Part shown: piece after piece, positions 1-6,635 of the stretch | Layout of the letters: each line of letters starts with the position of its first letter | How positions within the stretch are numbered: the stretch's first letter is position 1 | NCBI GenBank assembly: GCA_964491015.1 | Contig: CAZBEY010000074.1 | Location: 1-9,037 of the forward strand | Origin: JADFRD01 sp964491015 | Lineage (GTDB): Bacteria; Fidelibacterota; Marinisomatia; Marinisomatales; TCS55 | DNA length: 9,037 nt | Direction: 5' to 3' | Position numbers and translations under genes: made by a program | The notes under the pieces: model-generated | Database searches by the model: none | Told to the model about the DNA's origin: nothing | What the model saw: only the letters and a program-made list of their open reading frames with translations

Positions 1-452
1 GAGCAACCGTTGTCGCACCCTTCAGCAATTTTTAAATAGGCGTAATGATTGGGCGTCATCAATGATCGAAAAAATAAAGGATCATCTTTGGAGAATTCCT
101 TTCCCGTGATGAATTGAACAATTTCCCGATGATTATTAGACCCAAAAATTCTGTCAATCTCGGGAATCTCTTTTGCCAACTCATCGGGATAGCGCTCCGA
201 CAAACAACCCATTACGACCAATTCCTTTATATCACCGGATTTTTTTAATTCAGCCGCTTGAAGAATCGTATCGATGGATTCTTCCCTGGCTATGTCCAGA
301 AAACCGCAAGTATTAACAACAACCGTGTCAGCCTCTTTCGGGGTGCCAGTAATTACAACATTGTTTTGTTTCAGCCCACCCAACAAAATTTCTGAATCCA
401 CCAGCGCTTTGGCACAACCGAGACTGATTATATTTAATTTTTGATTTGACAT
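1..452 (-). CDS. rimO: Ribosomal protein S12 methylthiotransferase RimO, N-terminal part (cut by window edge)
   Basis: This radical-SAM enzyme family adds a methylthio group to the beta-carbon of a conserved aspartate in ribosomal protein S12. Seen: 150 codons from an ATG at 452, running off the left edge. The N-terminal UPF0004 domain has its three cluster-binding cysteines at C13 (SLGCAKALVDSE), C49 (NTCGF) and C83 (MGCLSER). The radical-SAM CxxxC begins at C146-C150 (EGCDNGC) just before the edge; its third cysteine and the TRAM domain lie outside. The LVDSE after the first cysteine is the RimO type rather than the MiaB tRNA type, which usually has an N-x-x-DSE pattern. The family motif is normally CPKNLVDSE; here P and N are both A. 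No Shine-Dalgarno sequence precedes the start. The gene follows ftsY after 131 bp, so it may have its own promoter. The family call is firm and the RimO-versus-MiaB call is fairly firm. Confidence 0.9.
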   Translation of the reverse strand, partial: MSNQKLNIISLGCAKALVDSEILLGGLKQNNVVITGTPKEADTVVVNTCGFLDIAREESIDTILQAAELKKSGDIKELVVMGCLSERYPDELAKEIPEIDRIFGSNNHREIVQFITGKEFSKDDPLFFRSLMTPNHYAYLKIAEGCDNGC

Positions 453-498
453 ATTTTTTTGTTAAATCGTCGTCATTAGTAGCTGTAAAAAGGTGATT

Positions 499-540
499 TT
501 GTAAAATGTAATTATTTAAATAACCAATGTATTTTTACAA
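499..540. repeat. AT-rich inverted repeat with an inner palindrome in the ftsY-rimO gap
   Basis: TTGTAAAA (499-506) and TTTTACAA (533-540) are perfect 8-base inverted arms separated by 26 bases. Inside lies a perfect 12-base palindrome, TTATTTAAATAA (512-523). The arms have no GC-rich stem and no clean following U-run, so this does not look like an intrinsic terminator. It overlaps the proposed rimO promoter and could be an operator, or just a product of AT richness. Confidence 0.35.
511..540 (-). promoter_or_regulatory. Possible sigma70-type promoter for rimO
   Basis: On the minus strand TTGTAA (540-535) and AATAAT (516-511) are separated by 18 bases, matching the -35 and -10 consensus at 4/6 and 5/6. 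The predicted start would be roughly 50 bases upstream of the rimO ATG. The region is very AT-rich, so a chance match is quite possible. In favour is the location: it is the only gap over 20 bp in the gene block. If the organism uses a Bacteroidota-type sigma factor, the consensus applied here would be wrong. Confidence 0.3.
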
Positions 541-553
541 TTTGAATATTCAC

Positions 554-569
554 TCTCTGTGTCTCTGTG
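554..569. repeat. Perfect tandem 8-mer TCTCTGTG x2 in the ftsY-rimO gap
   Basis: TCTCTGTG occurs twice head to tail (554-561 and 562-569), followed by GTTA. Read on the minus strand this is TAACCACAGAGACACAGAG, starting 11 bases after the ftsY stop codon. From memory, intergenic stretches close to this sequence recur in many environmental bacterial genomes; that recollection was not checked. It may be a fragment of a dispersed intergenic repeat. The tandem structure itself is plainly visible. Confidence 0.6.
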
Positions 570-583
570 GTTATTTACCTAGA

Positions 584-1465
584 TTATTCCAAACCCAAAA
601 GGGAGGTCACATATTCTCCTGGAATAAATTCCTCTAAGTCATATAATTCTTCTCCCATACCGAGGAATCGGACGGGAATATTCAATTCATTCTTCAAGGC
701 AAACACAATTCCACCCTTCGCAGTTCCGTCCATTTTCGTAAGGATAGCTCCGTCTAAATCAACGCTTTTAGCAAATTCCCTCGCCTGGTGAAGAGAATTT
801 TGCCCCAGATTGGCATCAATGGTCATTAATGTATGGAGATGATAATCCGGGAATCTATCGTAAACGACTCTTGCCATTTTCCCCAATTCTTTCATTAGAT
901 TTTTATAGGTGTGCAGCCGCCCGGCAGTGTCTACAATTGCCAAATCACATTTATCGGATAATCCTGATTTTAAACCGTCAAATAGCACCGATGAGGGATC
1001 TTGTGATTTTTTATTACACACAAGTCTAATTTGCAATCGTCTGCTCCATTGCAAAAGCTGTTCAACAGCTGCAGCACGGTAGGTATCTGCCCCCACCAGC
1101 AACACTTTTTTACCCCTTTCCTTATAATAATGAGCCAATTTTGCAGTAGTGGTCGTTTTCCCCGTTCCATTGACTCCGACAACTAATAGGACTGAGGGAG
1201 TTGGTAAATCAAGTACAGAGTTTGTCGAAAGAATATTTTCCATATATGAGGATACTTCATTCAAAAACTTACCTTTGGAATGCTTCGAAACAATGTTCAT
1301 AATATCATCAACTGTGCTCAATCCCAAATCTGCCGACAAAAGCGTTTCTTCCAGTTGGTCTAAAGACTCCGGAGACGCTTTCTCTTCTATCAATCTGGAT
1401 AAAGCACCGGAAACACTTTCCCTTGATCGCCGGAGAGCATTGAATAATTTACCTAACATTGCCAT
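584..1465 (-). CDS. ftsY: Signal recognition particle receptor FtsY (NG domain only)
   Basis: This SRP-receptor GTPase docks ribosome-SRP complexes at the inner membrane for co-translational insertion. The 293-residue protein has a helical N domain (about 1-85) and the SRP-type GTPase G domain: P-loop GVNGTGKT at 97-104, DTYRAAA at 127-133, DTAGR at 179-183, TKMDGTAKGG at 243-252, and the closing LGMGEELYDLEEF segment near 268-280. There is no acidic A domain, so it is near the minimal length for the family, as in many non-proteobacterial FtsY proteins. The usual DATTGQN reads DANLGQN (218-223). The ATG at 1465 lies 3 bp after the pgsA stop, which implies co-transcription; M3 is an alternative start. 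No Shine-Dalgarno sequence is visible for either start. Confidence 0.97.
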   Translation of the reverse strand: MAMLGKLFNALRRSRESVSGALSRLIEEKASPESLDQLEETLLSADLGLSTVDDIMNIVSKHSKGKFLNEVSSYMENILSTNSVLDLPTPSVLLVVGVNGTGKTTTTAKLAHYYKERGKKVLLVGADTYRAAAVEQLLQWSRRLQIRLVCNKKSQDPSSVLFDGLKSGLSDKCDLAIVDTAGRLHTYKNLMKELGKMARVVYDRFPDYHLHTLMTIDANLGQNSLHQAREFAKSVDLDGAILTKMDGTAKGGIVFALKNELNIPVRFLGMGEELYDLEEFIPGEYVTSLLGLE

Positions 1466-1468
1466 AAA

Positions 1469-2032
1469 TTATTTTGCGGCAGAAAGTCTGGCGAATGTGC
1501 GGATATACTTAAGAAAACTGATGGTTAATAACCCAGATGCCACATACAACAACATAGCCGGGAGCCAATCAATTTGCCTGATGGGGAAAATATGCAATAC
1601 AACAGAAAGCGTTGTTATTCCCGCAGCCCATTTTCCATACCAGTTTGACGATAAAATAAAATTTTTATGATTAAAATAGTAAATCGCAGGCAAAGCAATG
1701 GCAACATATCTTCCAAGGAAAAACCAATAGAACCATGCAGGGAAGAGTCCCTCATTTACCAGGTAGGATGTGACAGCTAAAATCACGATAAAATCTGCTA
1801 CAGGATCCAACCATTTTCCCACTTCCGTCACTTCGTGTGCCAAGCGGGCAAAATACCCATCCAGCGCATCGGAAAGGACCGCAAGAATAATGAGAATAAA
1901 TGCGATATTCCAATATTCTTTCTCCAGTGAATAAATAATTGGAATGGCTAATAGAGCCCGTAGTAAACTGACCATATTGGCCACTGTAAGTATTCGAGTG
2001 GGATCAGAAAATTTTTCTTTAATTTTTTCCAT
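1469..2032 (-). CDS. pgsA: CDP-alcohol phosphatidyltransferase, probably PgsA (CDP-diacylglycerol-glycerol-3-phosphate phosphatidyltransferase)
   Basis: This integral membrane enzyme probably makes phosphatidylglycerol-phosphate, the committed step toward phosphatidylglycerol and cardiolipin. The 187-residue protein carries the complete metal-binding signature D-x2-DG-x2-AR-x8-G-x3-D-x3-D: D55, D58-G59, A62-R63, G72, D76 and D80. The N-terminal TVANMVSLLR (16-25) matches the PgsA-type opening (NxxTLxR) before the first membrane helix. Several hydrophobic segments follow, roughly at 22-36, 42-56, 80-95, 100-118, 135-150 and 157-174, and the length is typical. The ATG start at 2032 lies inside the end of the ABC gene (14-bp overlap), suggesting translational coupling. 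The family is certain. The acceptor alcohol is inferred; another CDP-alcohol enzyme of this family is possible. Confidence 0.85.
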   Translation of the reverse strand: MEKIKEKFSDPTRILTVANMVSLLRALLAIPIIYSLEKEYWNIAFILIILAVLSDALDGYFARLAHEVTEVGKWLDPVADFIVILAVTSYLVNEGLFPAWFYWFFLGRYVAIALPAIYYFNHKNFILSSNWYGKWAAGITTLSVVLHIFPIRQIDWLPAMLLYVASGLLTISFLKYIRTFARLSAAK

Positions 2033-3341
2033 TTGGTATTTTTTCAGAAAGTTCAGTTAATAAGGACGTTTGATCTAAATCGAGTGTTTGATCACAAAAT
2101 GATTGAATAAACTCAATATCATGTGAAATAATAATTAAATGTTTCGTTTTCAAATACAGTTCTAAATAACGAGCCAAATTTATGACTTGTTTTCGACCCA
2201 AACCAAAGGTCGGTTCATCTAATATGACCAGATCATATTCACAGTTTAAGAGCCAAATAACCAAAACTATTCTTAAAGTAGACCAAGGCAATTCAAAAGC
2301 AGAATTATCCTTTATTTGGTTCCAATCAATCTGACAACTTTTTAGATTATTAATTCCGTGATTGATTTTCAATTGATCCAATTTCCCGGCTTGAACCAGT
2401 CGTTCAATAAAATATTCTATCGGGTCTGCTCCAACCATTTTCTCCGGAAATTGCTCTAAATAAGCCATGGATATTAGGGCGCCGTTTTTGGTTAAATGAA
2501 TATCACCATCCGTTGGGTTCTCGATACCCAACAGACATTTTGCTAATGTTGTTTTTCCGCTGCCGTTGGAACCGGAAATTCCCAGCGCCTTAAACCGGGT
2601 GAATTCGCAGTCTAATCCATTCAATATGGCGCCTTCACCTGGATAGGAAAATGATAATTCGTTACAGCTTAATTTGATAGTTGAATCATCATGAGGATGT
2701 TTAAAGTCAGGAAATGGCTGTATTTCTCCCTTCCATTGATGCAGAGATGATAATGATAATTCCCAGGAAGTTTGACCATATGCAAGGTCTTTCAAATCAC
2801 TGGTAAACCATAAAACAATACACCCGGTTGATTCAATTTTTTCTTGCATAAAGTCCAGCATTTTTTCTTTTGAATGTTCATTCAAAAAGGATAAACCATC
2901 ATCAATCAAAATACATTCCGGAGAGACACTGAATGCGGTGGATATATTTAAGCTTTCCTTCTCACCGCCGCTTAATGTCGCAGGATGGCGTTGGCCATCA
3001 CATTGAAAAATGAGCTCGTTTTTCAGGATATTTATTCGTTCATTAATTTCCTGAGTATCACGACTGATACATTCTAAGGAAAAAGCCAATTCACCAGAGA
3101 CTGTTGAACTGACTATTTGCGTATCCGGATTTTGAAACACTTTTTGAATTTTCTCCGGTGTTGAAACGTTGGAAACTTCAAAATTAACATTTTGGTTCGA
3201 TTCTTGGAGTATTTGATTGATCAAGGCTGTTTTCCCGGTTCCGCTTTCCCCGTATATCACGTGCAATCCCGGCCCAAAGGACATGGTTTGGTTAAAATCA
3301 AATCGTGGAAAAGTTAATCTGAATTGGAGAAATTTAGTCAC
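2019..3341 (-). CDS. Fused tandem ABC ATPase, EcfA/CbiO-like, with one degenerate ATP site
   Basis: Two nucleotide-binding domains lie in one 440-residue chain. NBD1 (about 1-205) has Walker A GESGTGKT (31-38), an EcfA/CbiO-style Q-loop FQNPDTQ (69-75) and signature LSGGE (123-127). Its Walker B ends D147-D148, so Asp replaces the catalytic Glu, and the switch His is replaced in FTSDL (179-183). NBD2 (about 220-425) has an A-loop tyrosine (Y233), Walker A GSNGSGKT (257-264), Walker B LVILDEP (371-377) and switch H407 (ISHD), but LPWST (351-355) stands where the LSGGQ signature should be. In an NBD sandwich this gives one canonical site (NBD2 Walker plus NBD1 signature) and one degenerate site. 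EcfA-type ATPases energise vitamin or metal uptake with an EcfT subunit; none is present here, so the substrate is unknown. The GTG start lies in the last codons of kdtA. Confidence 0.85.
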   Translation of the reverse strand: MTKFLQFRLTFPRFDFNQTMSFGPGLHVIYGESGTGKTALINQILQESNQNVNFEVSNVSTPEKIQKVFQNPDTQIVSSTVSGELAFSLECISRDTQEINERINILKNELIFQCDGQRHPATLSGGEKESLNISTAFSVSPECILIDDGLSFLNEHSKEKMLDFMQEKIESTGCIVLWFTSDLKDLAYGQTSWELSLSSLHQWKGEIQPFPDFKHPHDDSTIKLSCNELSFSYPGEGAILNGLDCEFTRFKALGISGSNGSGKTTLAKCLLGIENPTDGDIHLTKNGALISMAYLEQFPEKMVGADPIEYFIERLVQAGKLDQLKINHGINNLKSCQIDWNQIKDNSAFELPWSTLRIVLVIWLLNCEYDLVILDEPTFGLGRKQVINLARYLELYLKTKHLIIISHDIEFIQSFCDQTLDLDQTSLLTELSEKIPNGKN

Positions 3342-4611
3342 GAATAATTCCCCTAACGACGCGGGTGGCAGAACCCAGGTTTTTATGAATCACATTAGTC
3401 GCTGCAAAGCTGCTCTTCAGAAAATACGATTGATTGGAAAATAGACGATCTAAAACGGCGATCACATTATCTGAAGAATGGACTTCAAAACCGCCACCCG
3501 CTTTGATGAGTTCTCCCGTGGCATGAAATTGTTCATTTCTCGGCCCAAACAATACCGGCAAACGAGCAATGGCCGGTTCCATCGTATTATGAACACCCGT
3601 TGAAAAACCACCGCCGATATAGGCAACCTGTCCATGCCAATACAACCTGGAAAGAATACCAACCACATTAACGATGACAACTCTTGCCTTTGGTAAATGG
3701 ATTGTTTTCTTTTTCAGGCAAGCAGTCGACAATCTTCTTTCATTGAAAAACCGCTCTGCTCGAGATATATTTTTCTCATTCGGATCATGTGGGATCCACA
3801 CCAACGAAACATCTTCATATTTAGTCAATATATTTACGAATGAATCCAATACAATTGGCTCATCTTCATTGTGGACACTCCCGGCTATAATACGTTTTTC
3901 CCTATCCAAGACCGATTGTGTATGGGAAACAGTAAATGCATCAGCCTTTTCTTTCACTTGATCATAACGGGGATTTCCCAAAACTCTGATAATGGGACTG
4001 TTTCCTTTAACGAGTTTCCCCACTTGTAGGAAATCGCTCTTATCCACCGTGTAAATAGCATTGATGCTTGTATAAACAGATCGGTAAAAATGTCTAAAAA
4101 CAGGGTATAATTTTTTACTCCCCTTCATAAAACGTGCGGCAAAAAGTGTTGTTTTTATTTTTTTCTTTTTCGAAATCCAGATAAGATTGGGCCAAATATC
4201 ATAGGCGGCGAATATTAATTTTTTAGGGCGTGCCAGTTTGAGCGCTTTGTGAATTGTCCAGAGAAAATCAATTGGCAGGTATATTTTGCAATCGATATGG
4301 TCATCTTTGACATTATTATATCCGGATGGCGAGAAGAAACTCACTACAATCTTGGCGTGGGGTTCAATTTCCTTCAACCCTGCTACTACCGGACGAATTT
4401 GCTCATACTCCCCGAAAGACGCGGCGTGGAACCAATAGGTTAGGTCATTGTGATTCACAGATGCATTGAATTTCCTTAAAATGTCAATGGATTTCAATCG
4501 ACCAAGAAAACCTTGCCGTATTTTTCTATCAAACAATAACCCAACCAATGATAAAATCATAAAAACTGGAAATAAAATAATATTATATAAAAGTTGAAAA
4601 ATGATTATCAT
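3334..4611 (-). CDS. waaA: 3-deoxy-D-manno-octulosonic acid (Kdo) transferase WaaA/KdtA
   Basis: This GT30 glycosyltransferase transfers Kdo from CMP-Kdo to the lipid A precursor, the first step of the LPS inner core, at the cytoplasmic face of the inner membrane. The 425-residue length is typical. An N-terminal hydrophobic anchor (about 4-27) is followed by WFHAASFGE (60-68), whose E68 matches the conserved catalytic-base glutamate of the family. The second Rossmann-like domain contains GSVHNEDE (244-251) and GGGFSTGVHNTMEPA (333-347), then LPVLFGPRNEQF (351-362). This GGGF-x-x-G-x-HN-x-x-EP version resembles Bacteroidota-type KdtA more than the enterobacterial form. The number of Kdo residues added cannot be read from sequence. 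The ATG at 4611 overlaps the GT9 gene stop as ATGA (4 bp), so the two LPS-core genes are translationally coupled. Confidence 0.93.
   Translation of the reverse strand: MIIIFQLLYNIILFPVFMILSLVGLLFDRKIRQGFLGRLKSIDILRKFNASVNHNDLTYWFHAASFGEYEQIRPVVAGLKEIEPHAKIVVSFFSPSGYNNVKDDHIDCKIYLPIDFLWTIHKALKLARPKKLIFAAYDIWPNLIWISKKKKIKTTLFAARFMKGSKKLYPVFRHFYRSVYTSINAIYTVDKSDFLQVGKLVKGNSPIIRVLGNPRYDQVKEKADAFTVSHTQSVLDREKRIIAGSVHNEDEPIVLDSFVNILTKYEDVSLVWIPHDPNEKNISRAERFFNERRLSTACLKKKTIHLPKARVVIVNVVGILSRLYWHGQVAYIGGGFSTGVHNTMEPAIARLPVLFGPRNEQFHATGELIKAGGGFEVHSSDNVIAVLDRLFSNQSYFLKSSFAATNVIHKNLGSATRVVRGIIRD
3350..3354 (-). promoter_or_regulatory. Shine-Dalgarno-like AGGGG supporting the GTG start of the ABC gene
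   Basis: On the minus strand AGGGG sits 8 bases before the GTG at 3341, inside the Arg-Gly codons near the end of kdtA. It is the only good Shine-Dalgarno-like sequence I see before any start in the window. It supports GTG as the start and re-initiation after the kdtA stop, with an 8-bp overlap. Confidence 0.5.
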
Positions 4612-5633
4612 AGAGTGGCAGTCACTTGTTGAATACTTGTCATCACTAAATCCGGTGTGATTGACGTCATACAGTATTGTTCTTTTCTATAACAGGGATT
4701 TTTTCCATTTTGGGAGCACGGTCTGCACCACAAATCACTATTCTCAATTGTGGTTGAACGATGGCGAAAAGTACCACCCCCTGTTTCTCTTGATGTAGGA
4801 CCCATAATGACGATTGACGGGACGTCCAACGCTTCTGCAGCGTGAGTCAATCCGGTATCACTGCCCAATGTAAATTGCGCCTGACTAATAATACCCAGTG
4901 CCTGACGAATGCTGGTTTTGTTTTTGAGGTTAATGACCCTTTCATTTTGTATAGAAATCCCGTCGCAGATGGAATCATTTTTTCCCCCCATGACCACAAC
5001 AGACAATTTTGGTTGTTGAAGTAATTCATTTACAATCGTTCGATACTTCTCTACCTGCCAGCGTTTTGATTCCCATGCAGCGCCGGGGATAATGACGACA
5101 AAATTGCCTGTGAAACCAGGTTGTCGTAATAAATCAATAGCCTGTTTTTTCTCGTTTTCCGAAACATAGAGAAACGAATCGGGTGTTTCATTGGATCCAT
5201 TCAGAATAGGTTTCAGGCATTGATGATATAATTTTCGCTGATTAAAATCCGCTTTAAAATGATTGATATGGAACTGAATCAATTTTAACCGTTTCCATCT
5301 TGGTTTCTTATAAATGAGAGTTGGCGGCTCCGTTATTCTTTTCCGAATCAATTTCGACCTCAATGAATTATGCAGGTCGACGACCAAATCATAATCCTCA
5401 TTAGCTAAATCTCCAATTTCTTTTAAAGTTGAAATATTCGATGATTGATTGATTTTGATGATACGGTCAACGTAAGGATGATTTTCCAGCAAGGGTGCAA
5501 AATGGTTTAAAACCATGAAATCAATTCGCGCTTCGGGAAACCGTTTACGCAATGTTGTAAGGGGGGACGTTGCCAGGACAATGTCACCGATAGAACTGAA
5601 TCGCAGAACCAAAATGGCCTGAGGATCTTTCAT
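4608..5633 (-). CDS. GT9 family glycosyltransferase (ADP-heptose:LPS heptosyltransferase type)
   Basis: The 341-residue protein has the GT9 layout: N-terminal RFSSIGDIVLATSPL (11-25) with the conserved G-D pair, DYDLVVDLHNSLRS near 80-93, PGAAWESKRW (183-192) opening the donor-binding domain, and GSDTGLTHAAEAL (257-269) followed by GPTS (278-281). The family members WaaC, WaaF and WaaQ transfer L-glycero-D-manno-heptose from ADP-heptose to the Kdo-lipid A core. The position directly before waaA, with an ATGA overlap, agrees with an inner-core role. The exact acceptor, and whether the sugar is heptose at all, cannot be settled here: no ADP-heptose biosynthesis genes are in the window. The C-terminus has four cysteines, C303-x2-C306-x7-C314-x6-C321, as in a subset of GT9 proteins. 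The gene starts 5 bp after the polyprenyl synthase stop. Confidence 0.87.
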   Translation of the reverse strand: MKDPQAILVLRFSSIGDIVLATSPLTTLRKRFPEARIDFMVLNHFAPLLENHPYVDRIIKINQSSNISTLKEIGDLANEDYDLVVDLHNSLRSKLIRKRITEPPTLIYKKPRWKRLKLIQFHINHFKADFNQRKLYHQCLKPILNGSNETPDSFLYVSENEKKQAIDLLRQPGFTGNFVVIIPGAAWESKRWQVEKYRTIVNELLQQPKLSVVVMGGKNDSICDGISIQNERVINLKNKTSIRQALGIISQAQFTLGSDTGLTHAAEALDVPSIVIMGPTSRETGGGTFRHRSTTIENSDLWCRPCSQNGKNPCYRKEQYCMTSITPDLVMTSIQQVTATL

Positions 5634-5638
5634 TATAT

Positions 5639-6628
5639 TTAGCCAGTGCGTTGAATGTTATAGGCAACCAGATCGATTAATGAATCTTTATAAGCAGAAT
5701 CAGGGTATTGGCTAATGGATTCAATAGCCTTTGAACTAAAATCGTCAATTTTTTGCCGTGCATACTTAAATCCACCCGTTTCATAAATAATATTTTTTAG
5801 TTCACTGACATCTTCTTCTGATTTATGCTTTATCCTCATAATCTGTTTTATTTTTCGTTCAGCTTTCTTTGGTACGTTTTTATAACTGTGAATCAGGGGA
5901 AGCGTAATCATATTTTTCTTAATATCCAAACCGACAGTTTTTCCCGTTTCTGTTTCGGATCCTTCCAAGTCAAATAAATCATCCTTTATTTGAAATGCCA
6001 TTCCAAAATGCTTTCCAAATAGTGACATATTCTGCCTGTCTTCCATTTTACCTGAGGCCGTAATAGCGCCAATCTCACAGCTGGTGGAAATTAATGAAGC
6101 TGTTTTTTGATAAATCATGTCATAATACACGTCTTCCGTCATCGATTTTGACATACTTTTTTCAATTTGCAATATTTCACCGGCGCTTAATTTTTCAGCT
6201 GTAGAGGACATCAATTCGAGTGCCTCAAAATTTTTCAATTTAATGAGATTGATTAGTACCTTGCTCAGAAGAAAATCACCCATGAGAATGGATACTTTAT
6301 TCTTCCAGATTCGATTAATCGCCAAGAAACCCCGTCGTTTATCAGCGCCATCCACTACATCATCGTGTACAAGGGTCGCCACATGGAGCAGTTCAATCAT
6401 GGCTGCTGCCTGGTAACTCTGTAATGTAGGTTTTCCGATTAACCGAGCTGACAAGATGGCCAGGATAGGGCGAATATGTTTTCCTCGATGGCGCAATAAA
6501 TATTTCCCGATGGTATTGACTAGGCGTACTTCAGAATGAAGCGCTTCTTTGAATTCTCCTTCGAATATTTTTAAATCTTCAAAGATAGGAGCGGTGATTT
6601 CTTTAATGGTTTTTATTTCTTCTCGCAT
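5639..6628 (-). CDS. ispB: Long-chain all-trans polyprenyl diphosphate synthase (IspB/HepT type)
   Basis: This enzyme condenses isopentenyl diphosphate units onto an allylic primer. The 329-residue protein has the GKHIRP IPP-binding segment (49-54), the first aspartate-rich motif DDVVD (89-93) followed by RR (98-99), and the second aspartate-rich motif DDLFD (216-220). The residue five before the first motif is alanine (A84 in HVATLVHDD). Short-chain FPP/GGPP synthases usually have an aromatic there, so a long product is expected, such as a quinone side chain. Exact chain length cannot be read reliably. Undecaprenyl phosphate is made by a different cis-type family, so this is not the LPS or peptidoglycan carrier synthase. 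The gene lies 7 bp after tatC and 5 bp before the GT9 gene. Confidence 0.92.
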   Translation of the reverse strand: MREEIKTIKEITAPIFEDLKIFEGEFKEALHSEVRLVNTIGKYLLRHRGKHIRPILAILSARLIGKPTLQSYQAAAMIELLHVATLVHDDVVDGADKRRGFLAINRIWKNKVSILMGDFLLSKVLINLIKLKNFEALELMSSTAEKLSAGEILQIEKSMSKSMTEDVYYDMIYQKTASLISTSCEIGAITASGKMEDRQNMSLFGKHFGMAFQIKDDLFDLEGSETETGKTVGLDIKKNMITLPLIHSYKNVPKKAERKIKQIMRIKHKSEEDVSELKNIIYETGGFKYARQKIDDFSSKAIESISQYPDSAYKDSLIDLVAYNIQRTG

Positions 6629-6635
6629 GGGGGAA

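Noticed and set aside
1..452. MiaB (tRNA methylthiotransferase) instead of RimO
   Set aside because: The LVDSE residues after the first cysteine fit RimO; MiaB normally has an N-x-x-DSE pattern there. Only the missing C-terminal part could overturn this.
499..540. Intrinsic terminator after ftsY
   Set aside because: The inverted arms are almost entirely A/T with a 26-base loop, and no U-run directly follows the second arm on the minus strand.
1149..1670. 173-codon open frame on the plus strand
   Set aside because: It lies entirely antisense to ftsY and pgsA, which have full family motifs. The translation resembles no family, and there is no promoter or start signal.
3674..3961. Plus-strand open frame of 95 codons inside waaA
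   Set aside because: It is antisense to a coding frame with intact Kdo transferase motifs; no recognisable domain or start signal.
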